Origin: Pelagibacteraceae bacterium AG-404-P07
GTDB taxonomy: Bacteria; Pseudomonadota; Alphaproteobacteria; Pelagibacterales; Pelagibacteraceae
Assembly: GCA_003216235.1 (NCBI GenBank)
Contig: QCJE01000002.1
Location: 1-64,000 of the forward strand
Direction: 5' to 3'
DNA length: 64,000 bases
Shown: one piece after another, positions 40,256 to 49,472 of the stretch
Layout: every line of letters starts with the position of its first letter
Position numbering within the stretch: position 1 is the stretch's first letter
The notes under the pieces: model-generated
What the model saw: only the letters and a program-made list of their open reading frames with translations
What the model was told of the DNA's origin: nothing
Databases searched by the model: none
Made by a program: the position numbers and the translations under genes

Positions 40256-40936
40256 ATGATTTTTAAACAATTATTTGATTCTAAATCCTCAACCTATACT
40301 TATTTAATTTCGTCTGGCAATGGAAGAGAGGGCTTAATAATTGATCCAGTTTTGGAAAATGTAAATGAATATATTGATGTTCTTAAAGAATTAAATTTAA
40401 AATTGGTAAAAGTAATTGATACTCATATCCATGCTGATCATGTGACTGGTGCCTCTAAACTAAAAGATATTACAAAATGTTCAACCATCATGGGTGCTCA
40501 TACCCCAGCAGAGTCTGTGGAAATAAAAGTAAAAGATGATGAGTATATAGATTTAGATAATCTTAAAATTAGAGCCATGTATACTCCTGGACATACATCG
40601 GATAGTTATAGTTTTTTAATGAACAATCACCTCTTTTCAGGAGATACATTATTAATTAATGGAACTGGTAGAACTGATTTTCAAAATGGTAATGCTAAAG
40701 ATGCATATAATTCAATATTTAATAAACTTTTAAAATTACCTGAGGAAACTCTTTTATATCCTGCACATGATTATAAAGGTGAAAAAGTGAGTACTATTGG
40801 AAAAGAAAAGAAACAAAATCCAAGATTACAAGTTAAGAGTGTTGATGAATATATTGATATTATGAACAATTTAGATTTAAAAAAACCAGCTGAACTTGAG
40901 TCTAATGTCTTTAGAAATATAAAATTAGGGGCTTAA
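40256..40936 (+). CDS. MBL-fold persulfide dioxygenase-like hydrolase (ETHE1/Blh-like)
   Basis: DTHIHADHVTGA, TPGHTSDSYSF, SGDTLLINGTGRTDFQNG. Confidence 0.88.
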   Translation: MIFKQLFDSKSSTYTYLISSGNGREGLIIDPVLENVNEYIDVLKELNLKLVKVIDTHIHADHVTGASKLKDITKCSTIMGAHTPAESVEIKVKDDEYIDLDNLKIRAMYTPGHTSDSYSFLMNNHLFSGDTLLINGTGRTDFQNGNAKDAYNSIFNKLLKLPEETLLYPAHDYKGEKVSTIGKEKKQNPRLQVKSVDEYIDIMNNLDLKKPAELESNVFRNIKLGA

Positions 40937-40938
40937 AT

Positions 40939-41307
40939 CTAAATTGAAGACTGAATAGCTTTATAGATTAAATCTTTACTTGTTTCACCAATACTTCTGT
41001 AAACTAACTTTTTGTCTTTAAAAATTAAAAGTGTAGTTTGATACTGTACATCAAACAATTCTGCTATTTCTTTATTTGTAACATCAAACGCAAAATATTC
41101 TATGTTATCAAAATCATTTTTAGCTTTATCTAAAACTTTCATTTGACTGGCACAAGATGTGCAATATTTGATCCAAGAACTAACTATTACAACTTTGCCC
41201 TCTGCTTGGGCTTTATCGAATAATTCTTTTTTGAAAGTTGTTTCTTTTGTAAGCCCACTTGAACTAAATGATAAAACTAAAAATATATATATAAAAAATT
41301 TTTTCAT
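40939..41307 (-). CDS. Secreted thioredoxin-like protein
   Basis: Signal peptide; SWIKYCTSCASQMKVL, QTTLLIFKDKKLVYRSIG. Confidence 0.8.
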   Translation of the reverse strand: MKKFFIYIFLVLSFSSSGLTKETTFKKELFDKAQAEGKVVIVSSWIKYCTSCASQMKVLDKAKNDFDNIEYFAFDVTNKEIAELFDVQYQTTLLIFKDKKLVYRSIGETSKDLIYKAIQSSI

Positions 41308-41313
41308 AATTTT

Positions 41314-41628
41314 TTATACTACAAAAATTAAGATCCAATAAGAAGCTAATCCTGAAAATATTGTCGCAATTATACTTCTTGAGAAAATTCCAATTAATGT
41401 TGCAATTAACGCTGCAATAATTTTTGGATTATCTTCAATTAGAATTAATCCTGAATTATCTAAAAAAATAGCTGGAAAAATAATTGCTGGAAATATTGCT
41501 GATGGCACATAAGACAAAACTTGTCTAATTCTATTATTAAACATTTCCTTTTTTATTAAAGCTATCATTGAAAATCTTGTTAGATAAGTAATCAATCCAC
41601 AATATATTATTAAAGCCCAGTTACTCAT
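41314..41628 (-). CDS. azlD: AzlD branched-chain amino acid exporter subunit
   Basis: Small 4-TM, YVPSAIFPAIIFPAIF; adjacent to azlC. Confidence 0.87.
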   Translation of the reverse strand: MSNWALIIYCGLITYLTRFSMIALIKKEMFNNRIRQVLSYVPSAIFPAIIFPAIFLDNSGLILIEDNPKIIAALIATLIGIFSRSIIATIFSGLASYWILIFVV

Positions 41629-42316
41629 TTGTTTTAACTATTTTTGTTAATATCATAGCAACTAATAAACCTGATAAACCAGCAACTATTGCATAAGCTT
41701 TAAAAGGTATATAATTATATCCAAGTGTAGCTACCAATCCTGAAACAACTATCACAATAATATTTATAAACTTCCTAAAATCATTAACTAAAAGTGCTAG
41801 AAATGTTAAAGGAACAGCAAAACTTAAACCAAGTTTTTCAGGTATTGCTGCACCTAGTATAATTCCAAAAAAAGTAGTTGATTGCCAAATTACCCAACAT
41901 GTTGCACCAGCACCAACTAAATGAAAATATCTATTTTGATCTTTGTTTTTCTTTAAATACTCATTTGATATTGCATATGCCTGATCAATTAAAAAATATG
42001 AAATGACAATTTTCCAAATCAATTTTAAATCTGACAAATGTTCAGATACTACAGCTCCATAAAGGAGATGGCGTGAATTAACAGCGCCAACTGAGCTTAT
42101 AATTACGATAGATGAAGCTCCTCCAGAAAATAATTGTAAAAGAACTATTTGAGAGGCACCACCAAAAACTATTAATGACATGCCCATTGTCTCTAAGGGA
42201 CTAAATCCAATGTCAATTGCAAGAACTCCAAATATAAGGCCAAAGGGAACTACTGGGATCATTAATGGACTTACATCAACTATACCTTTTAAAAAAACTT
42301 TAAGATTACTTTTCAT
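41621..42316 (-). CDS. azlC: AzlC branched-chain amino acid exporter subunit
   Basis: PLMIPVVPFGLIFGVLAIDIGFSPLETMGMSLIVFGGASQ. Confidence 0.92.
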   Translation of the reverse strand: MKSNLKVFLKGIVDVSPLMIPVVPFGLIFGVLAIDIGFSPLETMGMSLIVFGGASQIVLLQLFSGGASSIVIISSVGAVNSRHLLYGAVVSEHLSDLKLIWKIVISYFLIDQAYAISNEYLKKNKDQNRYFHLVGAGATCWVIWQSTTFFGIILGAAIPEKLGLSFAVPLTFLALLVNDFRKFINIIVIVVSGLVATLGYNYIPFKAYAIVAGLSGLLVAMILTKIVKTNE

Positions 42317-42333
42317 TTTCTAAAAGGTTTTTA

Positions 42334-43395
42334 TTAGAAGCAAACTATATGATCAATATGAATTGGTCTTTTAATACCAAATTTTTCATCAACTTCATGT
42401 TGATGTATATGATGTGAGTGAACAAATACTGGTATTAAGGTATTACTTGGTGTTTTAAGAGTATAGATAAAATTAGTTCCTCTAAATTTTCTATCAACCA
42501 CTTCAAGTTTCAAATTACTTGTATCATCATGTTCTAAATCTTCTGGTTGAAGCAATAATTGCACATTAGAACCTTTAGGATATTCTTTTATAAAATTACC
42601 TTCAATAGTGCCCAAATCCCAATTTTCTAGAGTATTTTTTCCTGTAACCTTTGCAGGAACTAAAATTCCTCTATTTAAAAAATTAACTACCTCAACAGAA
42701 TTTGGCAAATGATAAACTTTATAAGGATCATCAAATTGTTTGAGTTCTTGATTCAAAATTATCCCACATTTAGATCCTAAATAAAATGCTTCATAGGAAT
42801 CATGAGTTACAATAATTGTTGTAATTTTTAGTTTATGTAAAATTTTTTTTAATCTTACTTGAATTTCCTCTTTAAAACTTTGATCAACATTTGATAAAGG
42901 CTCGTCTAATAATAATAAATCTGGCTGAGTTATTAAAGATCTTGCCAATGAAGCGCGTTGAGCTTCACCAGCACTAATTTCATGAGGGTATTTATTAAGT
43001 ATATGAAATATATCTAATAAATCTACTATTTCTTTTAAATTAATTTTTTTTTCTTTTTTTTCCTTATTCCTTTCAGAACCAAGTAATATATTTTTTTCAA
43101 CAGTGTAATGTGGAAATAGGCTGTTATCTTGAAAAGCAAGTGACACGTTTCTATCTTCTGGCTCAAGATTTACTTTTTCTGAGGATAAAGTTTTTCCATT
43201 TAATATAATTGAACCTTTTTTTATTTTTTCTAAACCAGCAATCGTTCTTAATATTGTTGTTTTACCAATACCCGAGGGGCCCAAAAGACAAATTACATCT
43301 CCTTCGTTTTCAATCGAAAAAGTAACATTCTTAACTTTAATTTTGTTACTTACATTAAAATCAACATTTTTGACTTCAAAAAAATTTTTACTCAT
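42334..43395 (-). CDS. fbpC: Iron(III) ABC transporter ATP-binding protein
   Basis: LGPSGIGKTTILRTIAGLEK, EISAGEAQRASLARSL, DEPLSNVD. Confidence 0.88.
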   Translation of the reverse strand: MSKNFFEVKNVDFNVSNKIKVKNVTFSIENEGDVICLLGPSGIGKTTILRTIAGLEKIKKGSIILNGKTLSSEKVNLEPEDRNVSLAFQDNSLFPHYTVEKNILLGSERNKEKKEKKINLKEIVDLLDIFHILNKYPHEISAGEAQRASLARSLITQPDLLLLDEPLSNVDQSFKEEIQVRLKKILHKLKITTIIVTHDSYEAFYLGSKCGIILNQELKQFDDPYKVYHLPNSVEVVNFLNRGILVPAKVTGKNTLENWDLGTIEGNFIKEYPKGSNVQLLLQPEDLEHDDTSNLKLEVVDRKFRGTNFIYTLKTPSNTLIPVFVHSHHIHQHEVDEKFGIKRPIHIDHIVCF

Positions 43396-45007
43396 TATTA
43401 TCTCTTAATATATATTTAGATGTAACAATTATGAAAAAAGTTGCAATCAAAATCAAAAACAATGAAGGAACGGCAGCTGCCTCAAGTAAATCTTCTGATG
43501 CAGAAATATAGGCTGTAGTTGCAAAAGTTTCAAAATTGAAAGGCCGTAAAATTAGAGTTATTGGTAGTTCTCTAATTATTTCTAAAGAGACTAAAATACC
43601 AATAAACAATAAAGAATTTCTTAAAAAAGGTATATGTATATTCATGAAAGTTTTCCTTTTAGAATAACCAAGTAAATACGAACTCTCATCAACTGAAATA
43701 TTTATTTTTTCATAACCCGATTTAATTCCATTATATGCAAGTGAATAAAATCTGATAAAATATACAAGCACTAATCCCAAAATAGATCCTATAAAAACTT
43801 TTTTGATAGAAATAAAACCTAAATTTTTAACTACACTATCATCAAACCATGCAATAAAAGTAATAAAAGCAACAGCTAAAATTACTCCAGGAATTGCATA
43901 TCCTGAGATAGATAACGTAGATAAAATATTTAAAGTTTTATCTTTATTCACTCTATTTCCGTAATTGGAAACTAAACCAAACACTATTAGCATAAGACTT
44001 GATAAAATTACTAAATAAAGAGTATTGGTTAATAAATCTAAAGTATTTAAATCAAATAAATTTTCTGGAAATTTGATTGTCCAATACATCATCTGACTAA
44101 GAGGAAATAAAAAGCTTAAAAATAACACTAAAAAACAAAAAAAGAATGCCAAGAAAGCTTTTTTACCAGAAAGTTGTATTTTTTGTTTTTGTTTAAATCC
44201 TGACCTAGCATTAAAGTGGTACTTAGCATTTTTCCTAGATAAGTTTTCCAAAATAAATAGAGCAAAGATAAACAATAATAAAAAGAATGACAGCTGATTT
44301 GCAAATGCTAGATCATCAAAAGCAATCCATGAATTATAGATACCAGTTGTTAATGTATTTATAGAAAAAAAATCTACTGCACCAAATTCAGCAAGTGTTT
44401 CCATAGCAACTAGGGATAAACCTGCAACTATTGCTGGTCTTGCTGCTGGCAGAATAATTGAATAAAATGCCTTAAACTTTGTAAAACCAAGATTTTTACC
44501 CAAATCAATTATGTTTTGTGATTGATATAAAAATGATGCTCTTGCTAGAATATATACATATGCATAAAGTGAAAAAGAGATTGATAATACCACACCTAAT
44601 AAACCATCAAACTTTGGAATGTTTTGATTGTAATTACCCTCACCAAATAAATTTTTTAAAATAGTATAAGCAGTACCATAATTTTCAAAAAAAGCTGTTA
44701 AAGAATATGCGTAAATATAAGGTGGTACAGCAAATGACAATATTAGCGCCCATTTAAAAAAATTACTGAATGGAAAATTATAAAATGAAACTAAATATGC
44801 TGATCCTGTGCCTATTAAAAAAGTTAAAAGTAAAACACTTACTAATAAGATTAATGAATTAAAAATATATTCCATTAAAAAAGTATCTTTTAATACTTGA
44901 TAGTAATTGGATGTACTCTCAAAAAAACTTGAAAAGACAGTTAGAATTGGAATAATTACAAATAATGAAATTACAAAAGAGGATATATACCAAAAATTTA
45001 TTCTCAT
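43388..45007 (-). CDS. fbpB: Iron(III) ABC transporter permease (fused, two BPD domains)
   Basis: About 12 TM; EAA-like loops (ILPAARPAIVAGL; IHIPFLRNSLLFIG). Confidence 0.9.
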   Translation of the reverse strand: MRINFWYISSFVISLFVIIPILTVFSSFFESTSNYYQVLKDTFLMEYIFNSLILLVSVLLLTFLIGTGSAYLVSFYNFPFSNFFKWALILSFAVPPYIYAYSLTAFFENYGTAYTILKNLFGEGNYNQNIPKFDGLLGVVLSISFSLYAYVYILARASFLYQSQNIIDLGKNLGFTKFKAFYSIILPAARPAIVAGLSLVAMETLAEFGAVDFFSINTLTTGIYNSWIAFDDLAFANQLSFFLLLFIFALFILENLSRKNAKYHFNARSGFKQKQKIQLSGKKAFLAFFFCFLVLFLSFLFPLSQMMYWTIKFPENLFDLNTLDLLTNTLYLVILSSLMLIVFGLVSNYGNRVNKDKTLNILSTLSISGYAIPGVILAVAFITFIAWFDDSVVKNLGFISIKKVFIGSILGLVLVYFIRFYSLAYNGIKSGYEKINISVDESSYLLGYSKRKTFMNIHIPFLRNSLLFIGILVSLEIIRELPITLILRPFNFETFATTAYISASEDLLEAAAVPSLFLILIATFFIIVTSKYILRDNNE

Positions 45008-45042
45008 AATTTATAATTCGCCTTAAAACATGAAAGTATTAT

Positions 45043-45087
45043 GTTCATGGTCTTAGTAAGGAGACATCTTAACTAAGACGCATGAAC
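45043..45087 (-). promoter_or_regulatory. Strong stem-loop in the fbpA-fbpB intercistronic region
   Basis: Plus strand gttcatg-gtcttagt-aag-gagacat-ctt-a-actaagac-g-catgaac: about 18 bp of stem with two single-nt bulges and a 7-nt loop. Confidence 0.8.
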
Positions 45088-45097
45088 ACCCAGAAAA

Positions 45098-45268
45098 TCA
45101 AAAATCAAATACTTTTAGAGTATGCGGAACCTCCTCAGTTTTAATTTCTGACAGCTTTCTGTTATTTACTCTTTTATTGATTTTTTCACACTCCAAATTG
45201 CACGGGAAACATGCTTTGGAAAATTTATTTAAATCAAGTTCAGAAATAAATTTTTTTTTTACTTTCAC
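45098..45268 (-). CDS. Unannotated 56-aa cysteine-containing small protein between fbpA and fbpB
   Basis: GTG start 4 nt after fbpA stop with GGAAG upstream; translation MKVKKKFISELDLNKFSKACFPCNLECEKINKRVNNRKLSEIKTEEVPHTLKVFDF, stop TGA; below length cutoff of the ORF track. Confidence 0.65.
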   Translation of the reverse strand: MKVKKKFISELDLNKFSKACFPCNLECEKINKRVNNRKLSEIKTEEVPHTLKVFDF

Positions 45269-45272
45269 AATA

Positions 45273-46301
45273 TTACTTCCAACCAGCGGCTGTCATGACC
45301 TCTACTGCAGCAGCTTGATTTTTTCCATAAGAAGCAAGCTTAGTTTTCATATCTTGTTTAAAATCTAATCCTAAGTTATTTACTACTAATGGACTTGGTG
45401 AAACACCATCAATCATTGGAAACTCAAAAGTATTGTTTGTAAAGTGCTCTTGAGATTCTGGAGTTAATAAAAACTCTACAAGCTTGATAGCATTATCTTT
45501 GTTAGGTGCCCCTTTTACTAAAGCTGCACAACTTACGTTCATGTGTGTTCCTCTATCATTTTGATTAGGAAAGAAAGCTTTAACTTTTTTAGCTGCTGCT
45601 TGTTGCTCAGGTCCCTTTTTACCAGATAACATAAGAGCTAAATAGTAAGTGTTAGCCACAGCAATATCAGCTTCACCAGCTGCTACCGCCATTATTTGAG
45701 CTCTGTCATTACCCGTTGGTGTTCTTGCCATGTTAGCAACAACTCCCTCAGCCCATGCTGCTGTTGCAGCTTTTCCATTGTTTTTAATCAATGATGCTAC
45801 AAGAGACTTATTGTAAATGTTGCTAGATTTTCTAATTACTAATCTACCTTTCCATTTAGGATCAGCTAAACCCTCATAAGTCATTCCAGATAATTCAGCA
45901 CCTGTAACTCTTTCAGGTGAATAATAAATTATTCTAGCTCTTTTTGCGATTCCAACCCACTTACTTGTTCTAAAGCTTTTTGGAACAGCTGCTTTAATTG
46001 CTGTAGATGTTAAACCATTTTGAAGCGTACCTTTTGAATCCATAGCACCACATCTTCCAGCATCTGCTGTGATATAAAGATCGGCTGAAGAATCTGCACC
46101 TTCACTAATAATCCTTTTTTCTAAAGCACCTGATTTTCCGTTTATCAAATTAACTTTGATACCAGTCAAATTGGTAAACTTAGAATAAAGCTCTCCGTCA
46201 GCTTTATAATGTCTTGCATTAAAAATATTTACCTCATTTGCTGCAACAAAAGTTGAAACAAACAAAGATACAATTAATGTTAAAATTGATATTTTTTTCA
46301 T
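45273..46301 (-). CDS. fbpA: Periplasmic iron(III)-binding protein
   Basis: Signal peptide; NVIFNARHY-like VNIFNARHYKADGELY; IAVANTYYLALML double-Tyr iron-ligand motif. Confidence 0.93.
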   Translation of the reverse strand: MKKISILTLIVSLFVSTFVAANEVNIFNARHYKADGELYSKFTNLTGIKVNLINGKSGALEKRIISEGADSSADLYITADAGRCGAMDSKGTLQNGLTSTAIKAAVPKSFRTSKWVGIAKRARIIYYSPERVTGAELSGMTYEGLADPKWKGRLVIRKSSNIYNKSLVASLIKNNGKAATAAWAEGVVANMARTPTGNDRAQIMAVAAGEADIAVANTYYLALMLSGKKGPEQQAAAKKVKAFFPNQNDRGTHMNVSCAALVKGAPNKDNAIKLVEFLLTPESQEHFTNNTFEFPMIDGVSPSPLVVNNLGLDFKQDMKTKLASYGKNQAAAVEVMTAAGWK

Positions 46302-46355
46302 TTACTCTCTGTTCTTTCTTCCGCATATTTTTTTGAGATTGATAACTATTCGCAA

Positions 46356-46370
46356 TGATAATGATTATCA
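46356..46370. promoter_or_regulatory. Fur box (7-1-7 palindrome) upstream of fbpA
   Basis: TGATAATgATTATCA, perfect 7-1-7 palindrome 55 bp from the fbpA start; overlaps a TTGATA -35-like element on the minus strand. Confidence 0.85.
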
Positions 46371-46414
46371 ATCGCAAGAATGTCGCACCCTTAAGTTGTG
46401 TTTTATTTAATGAA

Positions 46415-47305
46415 TTAAGATTTCCAGTCGCCTATTTTACTGAATAAAAAGTTCCTAAAGGCCTGAACTCTAGCTGTGTTTTTTAATGATTGAGGGTAAA
46501 CAAAATGCGCCTCTGTAATTGGTCCCTCAGATTTAGGCAATACTTTAATGACATTATTTGAGTTACTTACTAAATATTCTGGTAACGCAGCCAATCCTAG
46601 TCCAGATTCTACTGCTAGAAGCAATCCCATAACACTATTTACTTTCATTATTGTTTTTCTTTTTTTACCATCTGGCATGCCTAATTTTAAAGCCCAATCA
46701 GGGTTATAAACTGGTGAAGGAGCTCCTTTTCCAAAAGAAATAAACTTATGTTTATTTAAATCGTTAATTGTTTTTGGCATACCAAATTTTTCGAGATATT
46801 TATTTGAACCATAAATATAATACTTTAAATCAACTAACTTTTTTTGGATATAATTTAACTGCTTTGGTCTTCTCATGAAAATACCAATATCAGCTTGTCT
46901 AGTGCTTAGGTCTAACTCTTTGTCCTCAAAAATTAGTTCTATTTCAATTTCTGGATTCAATCTCATAAACTCCCGAATTCTTGGAGTAAGCCAGTGTGTT
47001 CCAAAACTTCTTACAGTGGTAATTGTTAATTTACCTGTAGGCTTGTTTTTTTGATCACCTAATGAAGTTTCTACTTCTTTTAGTTTACTTATAACTTCAT
47101 GCGCGGTTTTAAAAACATACTCACCATTTTCTGTTAAAGTAAGACCTCTAGCATGCCTTTCAAATAATTGAACTTTTAAATCTTGTTCTAGAGATTGAAT
47201 TTGTCTACTGATGGCTGACTGGCTTAGATTTAAATTAACTGTAGCATTAGTAAAACTACCTGCTTCAGCAACTGCATGAAATATCTTTAATTTATCCCAA
47301 TCCAT
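46415..47305 (-). CDS. LysR-family transcriptional regulator
   Basis: N-terminal HTH LKIFHAVAEAGSFTNATVNLNLSQSAISRQIQSLEQDLKVQLFERHARG. Confidence 0.94.
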   Translation of the reverse strand: MDWDKLKIFHAVAEAGSFTNATVNLNLSQSAISRQIQSLEQDLKVQLFERHARGLTLTENGEYVFKTAHEVISKLKEVETSLGDQKNKPTGKLTITTVRSFGTHWLTPRIREFMRLNPEIEIELIFEDKELDLSTRQADIGIFMRRPKQLNYIQKKLVDLKYYIYGSNKYLEKFGMPKTINDLNKHKFISFGKGAPSPVYNPDWALKLGMPDGKKRKTIMKVNSVMGLLLAVESGLGLAALPEYLVSNSNNVIKVLPKSEGPITEAHFVYPQSLKNTARVQAFRNFLFSKIGDWKS

Positions 47306-48306
47306 TATTTGTTTAAATCGACTAAAACTCTTCCTGAAATTTCACCCTTTAATATTTTAGGATAAGTTTCAACTAACTCCTCTAAACTTACTATTTGAAT
47401 TGATTTTTCCAATAAACTAAAATCAATTAATTTTGCTGCCTCGCTCCAAATAAATTCTCTTCGTTTAATACTACAATTAGCAGAATCTATACCCCATAGC
47501 TTAATTCCTCGAAGCATAAATGGAATAACACTTGTATTAAGTTCGTTAGTATTTGCATTTCCACAAACTGCTATAATTCCATTAGGATTAGTTTGAACTA
47601 TTGCATTAGCTAATATCTTTCCTCCAACAGTATCTACTACACCATCCCACAAACCTTTATCGATAAGTCTTGGATCTTTGTCAAATTCCGCTCGATTTAC
47701 AACAGTTTTAGCACCTAAAGATTTTAAATAATCTGCTTTAGAATCCTTTCCTGTAACTGCAGTAACGTTGTATCCCATTTTATTTAATACAATCACTGCA
47801 ACACTTCCAACACCACCTGTTGCTCCAGTTACTAAAACATTATTTACTTTTTCCCCAAGTAATATTTCTTCTCTTGCTTTAATTGCAAAAGCACTCATTA
47901 ATGAAGTAAAGCCAGCAGTACCAAGTATCATTGCTTGTTTACTAGTTAAATTTTTTGGTTTTTTAACTAAAAAATCTCCATTAACTTTTGCAACTTGAGA
48001 ATACCCACCATAAAAAATTTCACCCACTCTAAATCCTGTTAAGATTACTTCATCACCTTCTTTAAAATTTGAATTTTCACTTTCTAAAACTGTTCCTGAG
48101 AAATCAATACCTGGAATGTGAGGAAACTCTTTAACTAATCTTCCACCATTTTTTAAGATCATCCCATCTTTAAAATTAAGATCTGAGTAATCTACTTTTA
48201 TAGTAACATCCCCATGCTTTAAAAAATTTTTATCTATTGATTTTATCTCACGGGTAAACTCTTCACCTTTTTGATCTAAAATTAATGCTTTAAATTGAGC
48301 AGACAC
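47305..48306 (-). CDS. YhdH/AcuI-family quinone/acryloyl-CoA reductase-like MDR protein
   Basis: DLNFKDGMIL, FPHIPGIDFSGTV, LVTGATGGVGSVAVIVL, PFMLRGIKLWGIDS. Confidence 0.9.
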   Translation of the reverse strand: MSAQFKALILDQKGEEFTREIKSIDKNFLKHGDVTIKVDYSDLNFKDGMILKNGGRLVKEFPHIPGIDFSGTVLESENSNFKEGDEVILTGFRVGEIFYGGYSQVAKVNGDFLVKKPKNLTSKQAMILGTAGFTSLMSAFAIKAREEILLGEKVNNVLVTGATGGVGSVAVIVLNKMGYNVTAVTGKDSKADYLKSLGAKTVVNRAEFDKDPRLIDKGLWDGVVDTVGGKILANAIVQTNPNGIIAVCGNANTNELNTSVIPFMLRGIKLWGIDSANCSIKRREFIWSEAAKLIDFSLLEKSIQIVSLEELVETYPKILKGEISGRVLVDLNK

Positions 48307-48307
48307 T

Positions 48308-48922
48308 TTAATCTTTTGTTATGCTGATAAATCTTAGATATCTGTTTTGATAACTAAGGTCTTCTTTAAATTGACCTAAGTAGTAGTTTGTTACTGTTGT
48401 AGCTTGTTCTTTTTTAATACCTCTCATGGTCATACACTGATGAGTGGAATCTATTGTTACAGCTACTCCTTTTGCATCTAAAGACTCCATAAGGGTATTC
48501 GCAATCTGCATGGTTAATCTTTCTTGGGTTTGCAATCTTTTTGAAAATACTTCTACAACTCTAGCTAATTTACTTAACCCAACTACTCTTTCTTTTGGAA
48601 TATAAGCTACATGAGCTTTTCCAATAATTGGTGCCATATGATGCTCGCAATGACTTTGAACAGATATATTCTTTTGTATGACCATATCGTCATAACCATC
48701 AACGTCACCAAAAGTTTTATCTAAAATTTGATTAGGATCTTCATTGTAACCTTTAAAATATTCTTTAAATGCTTTAACCACTCTTTTGGGTGTTTCTAAT
48801 AATCCTTCTCTATTAGGGTCTTCTCCCATCCAAGATAAAATTGTTTTAAATGCTTCTTCAGCCTCTTTATCTGAAACTTTTTTTGAATTTTCGATGTTAT
48901 TTATATCTTTAACTAATTTCAT
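48308..48922 (-). CDS. folE: GTP cyclohydrolase I
   Basis: SHCEHHMAPIIGKAHVAYIP, GLSKLARVVEVFSKRLQTQERLT. Confidence 0.96.
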   Translation of the reverse strand: MKLVKDINNIENSKKVSDKEAEEAFKTILSWMGEDPNREGLLETPKRVVKAFKEYFKGYNEDPNQILDKTFGDVDGYDDMVIQKNISVQSHCEHHMAPIIGKAHVAYIPKERVVGLSKLARVVEVFSKRLQTQERLTMQIANTLMESLDAKGVAVTIDSTHQCMTMRGIKKEQATTVTNYYLGQFKEDLSYQNRYLRFISITKD

Positions 48923-48998
48923 GAAGAGTTTTATACCTATAAATGTGCGTTTTTAAAATATTTAATATATCTATATATGTGCTACATAATTACCATTT

Positions 48999-49466
48999 AT
49001 GTTCAAAAAAAGAGAAAATGTACTTGAAATCGAGGAAGGGAATCTTCTTTCTCCAAAATTTGATAATGATGGGCTTATTCCAGTCATTACAATGTGTGCT
49101 AAAACAAAAGAAATTTTAATGCACGGATACATGAATGTTGAAGCTTTAAAAAAAACAATTGAAACAAAGGAAGCTCATTATTTTAGTAGATCAAGAAATG
49201 CATTATGGCATAAAGGTAAAACAAGTGGGTTTACGCAAAAAGTTAATGAAATTAGAATTGATGATGACCAAGACTCAATATGGCTAACTGTTGATATTGG
49301 AGAAGGATCAAGCTGCCATGTAGGTTATCGATCTTGTTTTTATAGATCTATCCCTTTAGGACCAATTGATAGTGGTCGAAAAGTAGAAATGAAATTTACG
49401 GAAAAAGAAAAAAAGTTTGATCCCAAAAAAGTATACAAAGGCCAACCCAATCCAACTAAAATTTAA
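48999..49466 (+). CDS. hisI: Phosphoribosyl-AMP cyclohydrolase
   Basis: MHGYMNVEAL, HYFSRSRNALWHKGKTSG. Confidence 0.94.
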   Translation: MFKKRENVLEIEEGNLLSPKFDNDGLIPVITMCAKTKEILMHGYMNVEALKKTIETKEAHYFSRSRNALWHKGKTSGFTQKVNEIRIDDDQDSIWLTVDIGEGSSCHVGYRSCFYRSIPLGPIDSGRKVEMKFTEKEKKFDPKKVYKGQPNPTKI

Positions 49467-49472
49467 ATAATT

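Noticed and set aside
45177-45368. Plus-strand ORF antisense to the fbpA 3' end
   Set aside because: Overlaps the strongly supported fbpA and the better-supported minus-strand 56-aa ORF; no recognisable protein or RBS.
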